Source of the DNA: Gemmatimonadales bacterium
GTDB taxonomy: Bacteria; Gemmatimonadota; Gemmatimonadetes; Gemmatimonadales; GWC2-71-9
Direction: 5' to 3'
Assembly: GCA_025929805.1 (NCBI GenBank)
Contig: JAICPP010000129.1
Coordinates: 1 to 9,256 of the forward strand
DNA length: 9,256 nt
Part shown: piece after piece, positions 1 through 6,131 of the stretch
Position numbering within the stretch: the first letter of the stretch is position 1
Layout of the letters: the number at the start of each line of letters is the position of its first letter
Notes under the pieces: generated by a model
What the model saw: the letters and a program-made list of their open reading frames with translations, nothing else
What the model was told of the DNA's origin: nothing
Databases searched by the model: none
Translations under genes and position numbers: made by a program

Positions 1-1316
1 CAGATGTGCTCGATCGGGGAACGGAGTCGTGAAATCCCTCGGCCCCGGACATCGTCACACCCGAGCGCGGTCCAGGTATGGATCGACTCGAGGAACTCAG
101 CAATCAGCTCCCGTCTGGGGCCGGGGAAGGTGTCCCTGAACTCGGGCGTCACCAGCTGAGCCTCAGTCCGAGAGGCGATGGCGCGCAGCAATCGTTCAAT
201 CGAAGCCGGCGGAGTGGCACCCTTTATTGGTCTGGGGAGAAGATGCGGTGGTGTCAGGACCGGCTCGAGCAGACCCGCGATCCCTACGGCTATACCCTCG
301 GAGTTTGCCTGGCCCAGGTTCAGTAAGACAATCACCGTGAGGTTGAACTCGGGATAGCGCTGAATGGTGGCGTGGAAACCCTGCCACGAGCCGCTGTGTC
401 CGATACGGCGGTAGCCACGCTGCTCGACGATATTCCAGCCGAGGCCGTAGGGATACGTACCAGCCTTGTTGAGCTGGACTGGGGTCCAGCTCAGCTCCAG
501 TCCGGCTCGGCCGAGCACCTTGCCATGGTTGAGGCCTATCGCCCACTGGGCGAGGTCGCGCACCGTGAAACTGAGGCCGCCGCCTGCGACGGCATTGATC
601 GAGCGTGACACCGGTTCCGCGCTCTGGAGGGTGTCATTCACCAGGAAGTACCCGGAGGCTCGGTTCGCCAGACTCTCGGTATCGGAGTTGATACGTGCCG
701 TGCGCATGCCGAGGGGGCGGAAGATGTGGTCCCGCACGAAGTCGCCCCAGAACGTGCCGGTCACCCGGTGAATGATGACACCCAGCAGGTCATAACCAGT
801 GCTGCTGTAGCTCTCCAGCGCTCCGGGCTTGAATTCGAGCGGTCGAACGGCGGAGCGCACCAACTCGCTCTCCGAATAGTCGCGGCTGTAGTCGAGCGTG
901 GTGTCCTGAGGAATGCCGGACGAATGGGTGAGGAGATGCCGAATGGTCACCCCTCCCCACACGTCCGAGCCTTCGGGCAGGTAGCGGGTGATCGGATCCA
1001 CGAGCCGGAGGCGGCCTTGCTGCGACAACAGCACTATGGCGGCCGCAGTGAACTGTTTGGTGACCGAACCCACCGCGTACAGGGTGCTGTCGGTTGCCGC
1101 GACCCGGTGCGTTGCATTGGCAAAGCCATATCCACGGGCGAGGAGCACGCTGTCACCCCGCAGCACGGCGACCGACATTCCGGGGATCCGCTGGCGTTCC
1201 AGCTCGGCTCTGACGAATCGATCGATCCCGGGTGGAGCAGGGGTCTGTGCCGCCGCCCTGCAGACGCAGAAGAGCGGGGCGATGGCCAACAGACTGCATC
1301 GATAGGGATTCAGCAT
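1..1316 (-). CDS. Exported serine hydrolase, beta-lactamase class C / penicillin-binding-protein fold (3' end outside window)
   Basis: The frame is open from the ATG at 1316 to the window edge (438 full codons, no stop). Residues 1-24 look like a signal peptide with probable cleavage after the AAA before Gln24, so the protein should act in the periplasm or outside. The class C beta-lactamase/esterase motifs appear in order: SVTK at 84-87 (Ser84 nucleophile, Lys87), YSS at 170-172 where the family usually has YxN, and HSG at 307-309 in place of KTG. Family-typical stretches include LLTHSSGI near 128-135 and GLGW at 291-294. Residues from about 365 on form a C-terminal extension (FLESIHTW, GCDDVRGRG) seen on many such hydrolases. 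The substrate could be an ester, D-amino-acid peptide or beta-lactam; the sequence does not decide this. A GGAGG lies 4 bases before the ATG, supporting the start. It is the last gene of the tight five-gene run, 21 bp after the ABC permease. Confidence 0.9.
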   Translation of the reverse strand, partial: MLNPYRCSLLAIAPLFCVCRAAAQTPAPPGIDRFVRAELERQRIPGMSVAVLRGDSVLLARGYGFANATHRVAATDSTLYAVGSVTKQFTAAAIVLLSQQGRLRLVDPITRYLPEGSDVWGGVTIRHLLTHSSGIPQDTTLDYSRDYSESELVRSAVRPLEFKPGALESYSSTGYDLLGVIIHRVTGTFWGDFVRDHIFRPLGMRTARINSDTESLANRASGYFLVNDTLQSAEPVSRSINAVAGGGLSFTVRDLAQWAIGLNHGKVLGRAGLELSWTPVQLNKAGTYPYGLGWNIVEQRGYRRIGHSGSWQGFHATIQRYPEFNLTVIVLLNLGQANSEGIAVGIAGLLEPVLTPPHLLPRPIKGATPPASIERLLRAIASRTEAQLVTPEFRDTFPGPRRELIAEFLESIHTWTALGCDDVRGRGISRLRSPIEHI

Positions 1317-1320
1317 CACG

Positions 1321-1326
1321 CCTCCA
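1321..1326 (-). promoter_or_regulatory. Ribosome binding site of the serine hydrolase
   Basis: TGGAGG on the minus strand ends 4 bases before the ATG at 1316. It lies just after the permease stop codon (1338-1340), which fits the hydrolase being translated from the same message. Confidence 0.7.
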
Positions 1327-1337
1327 AGCTTCAACCC

Positions 1338-2165
1338 TCACCGCTCCTTGCGATACATCCGCATCGCGATCGGCGACGCCACGAGCACGATGACCGCGGA
1401 CGCGAGCAGCACCCAGAGCACATCGTTACCTACCGGCTCTCCGTGCATGAGATCGCGCGATGCGTTCGCCAGGTGCGTCACCGGGTTCCGCCCCACCACC
1501 TCCTGAAGCCAGCGCGGCATGGTGTCGAGCCTGACAAAGATGTCGCTCGCGAAGGTGAGCGGCATGAGGAAGATGAAGCTCGTCGTCATTACCGACTCCG
1601 GCGTCCGCACCAGCATGCCCACGATGATCCAGAGCCAGGAGAGCGCGAAGGAGAAGACCAGGACCAACGCCACCGCCAAGAGCACGCCGACGATCCCGCC
1701 CTGCGGCCGAAAGCCGAGGATCAGGCCGATAACGAGGATCATGGCAGAGGCAACCGAGTAGCGGAACAGGTCCCCTGCAAGCGCGCCGAGCAGAGGAGCC
1801 GGCTGCCACATGGGAAGCGAGCGGAAGCGGTCGAACAGGCCCTTGTGGATGTCGGTGTTGAGACCCATGCCGGTGTAGACGGTGATGAACACGACGGTCT
1901 GCACCAGGATCCCAGGCAGGAGGTACTGGATGTACTGCCGCGGACTTCCCTCCAGCGCGCCGCCGAAGATGTACGTGAACAGAAGCGTGAACATGATGGG
2001 CATTACGGTCACGTCGAACAGCTGGAAGGGCACGTGCTTGATCTTGAGCATGGCGCGCCAGGCCAGCGTTCCCACCGCAGACAGGGCCGATGGGGGATTG
2101 GGTCGCCGGTGCATGGCGAACAGCTCATGGATCCGTTCGCCGTTGGGAAGGACGCTGGTGGTCAT
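1338..2165 (-). CDS. ABC-2 type transporter permease, DrrB-like
   Basis: This 275-residue protein is the membrane half of an exporter whose ATPase is encoded directly upstream. About six hydrophobic segments can be seen, near residues 52-68, 82-100, 138-152, 158-185, 192-212 and 249-266. Family-typical stretches are KGLFDRFRSLPM (108-119) in the loop after the second segment, PLTFASDIFV (202-211), and NPVTHLANASRDL (227-239) before the last segment. The length and layout match ABC-2 permeases of the daunorubicin-resistance DrrB group. Its ATG at 2165 overlaps the ATPase stop as ATGA, so translation is probably coupled. About 50 soluble residues precede the first segment; a start at Met18 is possible but would lose the overlap. 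The substrate cannot be read from sequence: DrrB-like permeases are linked to export of hydrophobic compounds, lipids or glycans. Confidence 0.92.
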   Translation of the reverse strand: MTTSVLPNGERIHELFAMHRRPNPPSALSAVGTLAWRAMLKIKHVPFQLFDVTVMPIMFTLLFTYIFGGALEGSPRQYIQYLLPGILVQTVVFITVYTGMGLNTDIHKGLFDRFRSLPMWQPAPLLGALAGDLFRYSVASAMILVIGLILGFRPQGGIVGVLLAVALVLVFSFALSWLWIIVGMLVRTPESVMTTSFIFLMPLTFASDIFVRLDTMPRWLQEVVGRNPVTHLANASRDLMHGEPVGNDVLWVLLASAVIVLVASPIAMRMYRKER

Positions 2166-3124
2166 GACTGGCCATTCTCCACCGGGTGCTCCGCACTGTG
2201 TCCGGTGAGCGCGAAGAAGACTTCGTCGAGCGTTGGATTTCCGACCGAGAACTCGGCGACGTCCACGCTGTCCTGACTCAAGGCGGTGAGGACCGCGGCC
2301 GCCTGCGAGGGATTCGCCAGCCGGGCGGTCACCGCGGTCGGATCGGTTCCCGGGATGACCCCGTCGCCCAGCACCCGCGCAATCAGCACCTGCGCCCGCT
2401 CCCGCTGGTCGGCCCGCCCGAGCCTCAAGTGCAGCGCGCTGGCTCCAACCATCGCCTTGAGCTCACGGCTGGTGCCCTCGGCGATGACGCGTCCGTGGTC
2501 GATCACGGCCAACCGCTCCGCCAGCCGGTCTGCTTCGTCCATATACTGAGTCGTGAGCAGTACCGTGGTTCCTTCAGCCGCAATGCGCCGCACCAGCTCC
2601 CAGACCTGGTTTCGGCTCCGAGGGTCGAGCCCGGTAGTGGGCTCGTCCAGGAACAAAACCTCCGGGATCGCAACCAGGCTGGCCGCGATGTCAATCCGGC
2701 GCCGCATGCCTCCGGAGTAGGTCTGCACCAGTCGTCCCGCGGCCTCGGTGAGACCAAAGGCGTCGAGCAGCTCCGACGCACGCCGCCGAGCGTCGCGCCA
2801 GGAAAAACCCAGCAGGCGTCCAACCAGCACGAGGTTCTCGGTGCCGGTGAGGTCCTCGTCCACCGAAGCGTATTGCCCGGTGAGGCTCACCTTCTCCCGA
2901 ACTGTCCGCGCATTCCGCCCGACGTCGTGGCCCAGCACCGTGGCGCTGCCGGCGTCGGGCTTGAGCAGCGTGGCCAGGATGCGGATGGTCGTCGTCTTGC
3001 CGGCGCCGTTCGGACCCAGGAGGCCATAGACCGACCCCTGCCGGATTCGAAGGTTCACGCCGTCCAGCGCGCGAGTGGCGCCGAAGCTCTTGATGAGGCC
3101 AGTGGTCTCGATTGCGTGGAGCAC
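2162..3124 (-). CDS. ABC transporter ATP-binding protein, DrrA-like
   Basis: This 320-residue protein should hydrolyse ATP to power the ABC-2 permease encoded next. It has Walker A GPNGAGKT (37-44), Q-loop Gln84, signature YSGGM (136-140), Walker B LFLDEP (157-162), D-loop GLD (165-167) and a switch region TTQYMDEAD (191-199). Gln stands at the usual switch His position, as is normal in DrrA relatives. The tail from about 230 on, ending in NPTLDEVFFALTG (296-308), is the extra C-terminal domain of the DrrA family, thought to help assembly with DrrB. The start codon is GTG at 3124; it directly follows an in-frame TGA, so no longer form is possible, and GAGG lies 8 bases upstream. It begins 17 bp after rpiB and overlaps the permease by 4 bp. 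Confidence 0.95.
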   Translation of the reverse strand: MLHAIETTGLIKSFGATRALDGVNLRIRQGSVYGLLGPNGAGKTTTIRILATLLKPDAGSATVLGHDVGRNARTVREKVSLTGQYASVDEDLTGTENLVLVGRLLGFSWRDARRRASELLDAFGLTEAAGRLVQTYSGGMRRRIDIAASLVAIPEVLFLDEPTTGLDPRSRNQVWELVRRIAAEGTTVLLTTQYMDEADRLAERLAVIDHGRVIAEGTSRELKAMVGASALHLRLGRADQRERAQVLIARVLGDGVIPGTDPTAVTARLANPSQAAAVLTALSQDSVDVAEFSVGNPTLDEVFFALTGHSAEHPVENGQS

Positions 3125-3141
3125 TCAGTGTACCTCGGTCC

Positions 3142-3588
3142 TCAGGCAGACTCAGTGCCGGGGGCGTCGATGAGGGCTATGCGCCGGGCGTGCCGGCCGC
3201 CCTCGAATGTGGTGGTGAGCCAGGTCCTAACGATTGGCAGCAACTCCGAGTACGAAATCAACCGCTCACCCAGCGATAGAATGTTGGCATCATTGTGTTG
3301 GCGCGCCAGGCGCGCGGCCTCGACGCTCCAGCAGAGCGTGCAGCGCACCCCGGGCACCCGATTCGCTACGATGGCCTCGCCATTGCCCGAGCCGCCGAGG
3401 ATGATGCCGCGATCGAAGCGGCCGGCAGCCACAGCTTCCGCGAGTGGCCGGATGATCAGGGGATAATCGACCGGCTCCACGGAGTCGGTGCCGAAATCGG
3501 TAACTTCGTGCCCCCAGTCGGCGAGATGATGCTTGAGCTGCTCCTTGTAGCGGAAGCCGGCGTGATCCGATCCGATCGCGATGTTCAT
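3142..3588 (-). CDS. rpiB: Ribose-5-phosphate isomerase B family protein (RpiB/LacAB)
   Basis: This 148-residue cytoplasmic protein has the usual length for RpiB, which interconverts ribose 5-phosphate and ribulose 5-phosphate in the pentose phosphate pathway; some relatives act on other sugar phosphates. Family features are GSDHAG (6-11), LGGSGNGEAIVANR (64-77), a CWSVEAARLARQHNDAN stretch (86-102) and LGER (106-109). The Escherichia coli enzyme has a catalytic Cys in a CGTG loop. Here the loop is GGSGNGE with no Cys, matching the mycobacterial type, in which a Glu at the position of Glu71 is the catalytic base. The gene starts 14 bp after the cupin lipoprotein stop and ends 17 bp before the ABC ATPase, so it is probably co-transcribed with both. 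I see only a weak ribosome binding site. Confidence 0.92.
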   Translation of the reverse strand: MNIAIGSDHAGFRYKEQLKHHLADWGHEVTDFGTDSVEPVDYPLIIRPLAEAVAAGRFDRGIILGGSGNGEAIVANRVPGVRCTLCWSVEAARLARQHNDANILSLGERLISYSELLPIVRTWLTTTFEGGRHARRIALIDAPGTESA

Positions 3589-3602
3589 CGAGCTGCTTCG
3601 CT

Positions 3603-4157
3603 TCAGTCGCAGTGGGTGGAGGCGGCCTCGGCGTGACCCCGCTGGAATGCCGCTGCACGTAGGGCAGGGGAGACCGGCCTGGGCGGCGCGCCCTCCGGCG
3701 ACGAAACCTCCCGGAGCACCCGCTCGAACCCGGGGGAGGAGAAGATGAATGCCATACTGAACGTATCCGGCCCGACCGTGGCCACGGCGATGCAGGTTCC
3801 CTGGGGAATGAACACGGTGGTGCCGGGACCCGCGGTGTGCTTCTCCGTGCCGAGCTGGATCCGCGCCGTCCCCGGGGTCACCAGAATGATCTCGTCTTCA
3901 CTGAGATGACGATGCACTCCGATCGAGTCGCCAGGCGGGAGGTCCGATGTCGCGAAGACCATCCGACGAGAGCCGGTAGTGACCGGATCCACCTTGATGA
4001 GGAGCGGAGTGGTCCCTCCCCGGAGGAACCGCCGCTCGCCTTCCGCCGGTCCAATCACCGAGGGCCGGGGGATTGCCAACTCCGGCTCGCCGTCGGGCGA
4101 GCGGGGACCGCAGCCGAGCAACAGATCGATCAGGAGGATACCGAGGAGCGGGCGCAT
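3603..4157 (-). CDS. Cupin-domain lipoprotein
   Basis: The chosen start is the ATG at 4157, giving 184 residues, because GGAGGT lies 4 bases upstream; an open frame reaches back to 4229 but those extra residues do not look protein-like. The N-terminus MRPLLGILLIDLLLGC is a lipoprotein signal with lipobox Cys16, so the protein should be membrane-anchored outside the cytoplasm. Residues about 65-145 form one cupin barrel. Motif 1 fits fully: Gly76, His82, His84, Glu89, Gly96. Motif 2 is GTTVFIPQG (112-120), but the fourth ligand His is replaced by Ile123, so metal would be held by three residues, if at all. The C-terminal 35 residues look disordered. It heads the run cupin, rpiB, ABC exporter, hydrolase. 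It could be a sugar- or small-molecule-binding protein or an enzyme; the sequence does not say which. Confidence 0.85.
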   Translation of the reverse strand: MRPLLGILLIDLLLGCGPRSPDGEPELAIPRPSVIGPAEGERRFLRGGTTPLLIKVDPVTTGSRRMVFATSDLPPGDSIGVHRHLSEDEIILVTPGTARIQLGTEKHTAGPGTTVFIPQGTCIAVATVGPDTFSMAFIFSSPGFERVLREVSSPEGAPPRPVSPALRAAAFQRGHAEAASTHCD

Positions 4158-4161
4158 GAAC

Positions 4162-4167
4162 ACCTCC
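4162..4167 (-). promoter_or_regulatory. Ribosome binding site that fixes the cupin lipoprotein start
   Basis: GGAGGT on the minus strand, 4 bases before the ATG at 4157. It overlaps the alternative in-frame ATG at 4169, which therefore cannot use it. The lipoprotein signal begins right at the 4157 start, which agrees. Confidence 0.75.
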
Positions 4168-4249
4168 ATAGGAATGGTCGCTCGAGGATGCACGCTTGCT
4201 CCTGAGGTTTCGTGCGCCAATTCGGTCAAGGAATACAGCTAGGGCCTGG

Positions 4250-4576
4250 CTACCGAACTGGGGGCCGAAGGGCGGGGAAGAGTCGTGGCAGCCGCTCGAT
4301 GCTCGCCCAGCCGGCGCCATGCCTTACCGGCTCTACGGAAAGCTCCTCGAAATACCGGTCCAGCACCGCATCGCGCTCCTGCGCCAGGGGTGGTCGGCAG
4401 TAGTCCTCTTCCTCCCAGACCGCGGTCCCATCCGGCAATCGCCGGGCATCCTCGAGGGAGGCGGTAAGGGCTCGCCCAAAAGGTTCGAGGTCGATAAAGG
4501 CCTGCTGGTTCAACTTTGCCTCGAGGTCATTCAGACGGTCCAGCAGTGGGCGAGCGGTTACGAGATAGTAGGCCAT
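4250..4576 (-). CDS. Uncharacterised conserved-looking protein, 108 residues
   Basis: I do not recognise a named domain, but the protein looks real and resembles a group of short hypothetical proteins I associate with soil bacteria. It is soluble, with no signal peptide or membrane segment. The most striking stretch is VWEEEDYCRPPLAQERDAVL (53-72), with four acidic residues followed by Cys60 and a Pro pair, then DRYF (73-76). Upstream is EPFGRAL (31-37) in a helical context; a VEPVRHGAGW stretch (81-90) follows. AGGA lies 7 bases before the ATG at 4576. The gene follows another uncharacterised gene on the same strand after 55 bp and is 92 bp ahead of the cupin gene; a TTGACC in that 92-bp gap has no matching -10 box, so I call no promoter there. 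Function unknown. Confidence 0.7.
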   Translation of the reverse strand: MAYYLVTARPLLDRLNDLEAKLNQQAFIDLEPFGRALTASLEDARRLPDGTAVWEEEDYCRPPLAQERDAVLDRYFEELSVEPVRHGAGWASIERLPRLFPALRPPVR

Positions 4577-4603
4577 CGATCAGTCCTGTTGGAGCCCGAT
4601 CTA

Positions 4604-4609
4604 ATTGTA
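4604..4609 (-). promoter_or_regulatory. Possible -10 promoter box upstream of the 108-residue protein
   Basis: TACAAT on the minus strand matches the TATAAT consensus at five of six positions. It lies 27 bases before the ATG at 4576, within the 55-bp gap after the previous gene. I found no good -35 hexamer 16-18 bases upstream, so this is weak. Confidence 0.22.
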
Positions 4610-4631
4610 AGCAGCCGCAGGCGCATACATG

Positions 4632-5138
4632 CTATCGGCGCGAGGGTTGCCGGCGGATCACTTCCGCCACGAGGAGACGGAGGCTCTCGACGTCGGCCGG
4701 GCTGGGTGCGCTGGGAGTCGATTCCCAGTCCAGCTCCTCCTCTCCCCGGTCGACCGCGACCGACTGCCAACGAGTCCCGTGGAAGCTGCCGTCCTCCTCG
4801 AAGCGGCCGCCAACACTCAGCTGAAGAATGGTCGCGGGCGCGTCGACGTCGGCTGGCGGCGGACCACCCTGCAACCCCGAACGGTAGAGTACCGCATCGG
4901 AGGCGCTGAGCAGGGTGCCACTGGCATCGAGCACCACCAGGATATGGCGCAAGCCGGCCAGGCCGGCCGAAAGGTGGATCGAGAGCTGCTCCCACCCCGC
5001 GACCGCCCAGCCATCTTTACTCTCGAGCACCTCGGGCGGAGCAACCGGTTTCCGGTCAGGCACGGCGTCGGCCGGGAGTGGCCCTAACAGGGCGTGCCAA
5101 GTCGGATGTGAGGGTGCCTCTGAGTCGTGATCGGACAT
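4632..5138 (-). CDS. Uncharacterised protein, 168 residues
   Basis: I do not recognise this family by name. The composition is protein-like and the frame is clean, unlike the Arg/Pro/Ser-rich readings of the other frames here. The N-terminus (1-40) is acidic and Pro-rich, probably disordered. The core is about 48-128: a hydrophobic strand-like LRHILVVLDASGTLLSASD (63-81), then LQLSVGGRFEEDGSFHGTRW (106-125), which looks like conserved turns and strands. A final helix (148-162) carries the tail. There is no signal peptide. No clear ribosome binding site precedes the ATG at 5138; TAGATT 8 bases before the ATG could mean a leaderless message, though without a -35 box this is speculative. It is the first gene of the left block and lies 55 bp from the divergent trmO-like gene. 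Confidence 0.7.
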   Translation of the reverse strand: MSDHDSEAPSHPTWHALLGPLPADAVPDRKPVAPPEVLESKDGWAVAGWEQLSIHLSAGLAGLRHILVVLDASGTLLSASDAVLYRSGLQGGPPPADVDAPATILQLSVGGRFEEDGSFHGTRWQSVAVDRGEEELDWESTPSAPSPADVESLRLLVAEVIRRQPSRR

Positions 5139-5146
5139 GCCGGATC

Positions 5147-5152
5147 AATCTA
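5147..5152 (-). promoter_or_regulatory. Possible -10 box in the 55-bp divergent gap
   Basis: TAGATT on the minus strand lies 8 bases before the ATG at 5138, so transcription from it would start at or next to the start codon. The absence of a ribosome binding site agrees with that, but no -35 hexamer is visible at normal spacing. The gap between the two divergent starts (5139-5193) shows nothing else I can name. Confidence 0.18.
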
Positions 5153-5182
5153 GCTCACGCAGGACAGCGCGGCCCTGAAACT

Positions 5183-5187
5183 GGGAG
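5183..5187 (+). promoter_or_regulatory. Ribosome binding site of the trmO-like gene
   Basis: GGGAG ends 6 bases before the GTG at 5194. An in-frame TGA at 5176-5178 rules out a longer form, so this site decides the start. Confidence 0.6.
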
Positions 5188-5193
5188 ATACCG

Positions 5194-5606
5194 GTGAGGA
5201 CTTTCGAGGTGAAGGCAATCGGAACGGTTGAGTCGTTCCTGACCGATCCAGGGTCGGCTCCCCGCCAGGCCGATGAAGGCGCTCCCGGAGCCTGGCTGGT
5301 CTTCGAGCCGCAGATGCTCGAGGGCCTCCGGAGCCTGCAATCGGTGAAGAGGTGATCCTCCTTACCTGGCTGGATCGCGCTCGTCGAGACGTGCTGAGCG
5401 TACACCCGAGGGGGGATACGACCCGGGCAGAGGAGGGAGTCTTCAGCACCCGTTCGCCTCATCGCCCCAATCCCATCGGACTGCACCGGGTGGAGATCAC
5501 GGCAATCGAGGGGCACCGAGTGCGGGTCCGCCGGCTGGAGGCGGTGAATGGGACACCGATCATCGATCTGAAGCCGGTGCTGAATGGGGATATCAGCCTG
5601 CGATGA
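5194..5606 (+). pseudogene. trmO: TrmO/TsaA-family tRNA methyltransferase-like gene, split by a single-base frameshift
   Basis: TrmO enzymes methylate t6A at position 37 of certain tRNAs, using S-adenosylmethionine. The N-terminal part reads in one frame from GTG 5194 (VRTFEVKAIGTVES, then APRQADEGAPGAWLVFEP, then MLEGLRSLQ) and stops at 5353-5355. The family match resumes one frame back from about 5340 as IGEEVILLTWLDRARRDVL, then VHPRGD, GVFSTRSPHRPNPIGLHRV and NGTPIIDLKPVL, ending at TGA 5604-5606. Joined, the two halves give about 137 residues, a normal size for the short single-domain form (E. coli TrmO is longer). So one base appears to be missing near 5338-5342. I see no slippery heptamer that would support programmed -1 shifting. 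The downstream part alone lacks a ribosome binding site and the family's N-terminus. Either the gene is inactive or the sequence has an error here. It is the only plus-strand gene. Confidence 0.85.
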
Positions 5607-5655
5607 GGGTCTGGAGTCTAGACCCTAGACTCCTTTCTCATACCTCCAGACCTCC
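5607..5655. terminator. Nested inverted repeats between convergent genes, probable two-way terminator
   Basis: GGAGTCTAG (5613-5621) and CTAGACTCC (5625-5633) form a perfect 9-bp stem with a 3-base loop, followed on the plus strand by TTTCTC. It starts 6 bases after the trmO-like stop and contains the stop codon of the convergent GNAT gene. Two other pairings compete with it: GGGTCT (5607-5612) with AGACCC (5620-5625), and GGTCTGGAG (5608-5616) with CTCCAGACC (5644-5652). The T run is short, so termination strength is uncertain. Confidence 0.55.
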
Positions 5656-6116
5656 AGATCAAACGGTCCTTCCGGGGTATCCAGATGGTTGATCATGTTG
5701 CCAACGCGACGCCAACCGTGCTTCTCGTAGAATCTCGCCGCTCGCTCGTTGCCGATGGCGCAGGCGAGCCAGGCAGTCTGGACACCGTTGGCTGCCAAAC
5801 GGGCCTCGCCATCGGCAAGCAAGGCGGCGGCAATGCCGGAGCCGCGGGATTCTGCGGAGACAAAGAGCTGATAAAGCTCGTCGCCCTCAACCATGCAAAA
5901 CCCCACCGGTGCCCCCGACGGACCGACAACTCGTACATTCGGCACTGCTGCGCGCATCCTGTCAGTAAAGCTCTCGAGGGTACGAAGCCGGGTCAGTTCC
6001 GGCGGCACAATCCCGGCATGGGCATCCTGCCAGCTCTGGTACCAGACCCAGGCCAGGTGTCCGACCTCTCCCGCTTGGGCGGCTCTCACTCCATGGCTCA
6101 GAACTTTCATGCGCAC
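5625..6116 (-). CDS. GNAT-family N-acetyltransferase
   Basis: This 163-residue protein has the normal size of a single-domain GNAT enzyme, which moves an acetyl group from acetyl-CoA to an amine. Motif A is LYQLFVSAESRGSGIAAAL (81-99): a strand followed by the acetyl-CoA loop RGSGIA (91-96), which fits R-x-x-G-x-A. Motif B is NERAARFYEKHGWRRVG (123-139), the usual helix before the last strand. The N-terminal VRAAQAGEVGHLAWVWYQSW (10-29) fits the first strand and helix. The start is taken as GTG at 6116; the ATG at 6110 would shorten it by two residues, and neither has a strong ribosome binding site. It follows the previous stop by 15 bp, and its own stop lies inside the terminator hairpin. 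The acetyl acceptor cannot be predicted. Confidence 0.88.
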   Translation of the reverse strand: MRMKVLSHGVRAAQAGEVGHLAWVWYQSWQDAHAGIVPPELTRLRTLESFTDRMRAAVPNVRVVGPSGAPVGFCMVEGDELYQLFVSAESRGSGIAAALLADGEARLAANGVQTAWLACAIGNERAARFYEKHGWRRVGNMINHLDTPEGPFDLEVWRYEKGV

Positions 6117-6131
6117 CGCATGAGCCGCCCG

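Noticed and set aside
726..2276. A 516-residue open frame on the plus strand
   Set aside because: It lies opposite the serine hydrolase and the ABC permease and consists largely of Arg, His, Glu, Asp and Gln runs typical of the antisense reading of GC-rich genes. It has no domain-like pattern, and the minus-strand genes have clear motifs.
2162..3124. Gln193 in place of the ABC switch histidine
   Set aside because: It looked like loss of a catalytic residue, but TTQY is the usual form in DrrA-type ATPases, so it is a family trait.
2186..3466. A 426-residue open frame on the plus strand
   Set aside because: It is opposite the ABC ATPase and rpiB, whose motifs are unambiguous. The plus-strand product shows no recognisable motif.
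4158..4249. TTGACC as a -35 box ahead of the cupin gene
   Set aside because: The hexamer is good, but no -10-like sequence lies 16-18 bases downstream, so no promoter is called.
5145..5516. Open frames on the minus strand opposite the trmO-like gene
   Set aside because: Three overlapping minus-strand readings exist, but none has protein-like composition or a ribosome binding site, while the plus strand gives clear family matches.
5194..5606. Programmed -1 frameshifting in the trmO-like gene
   Set aside because: No X-XXY-YYZ heptamer with a suitable downstream structure was found in the stretch 5277-5352 where both frames are open; a simple missing base explains it better.
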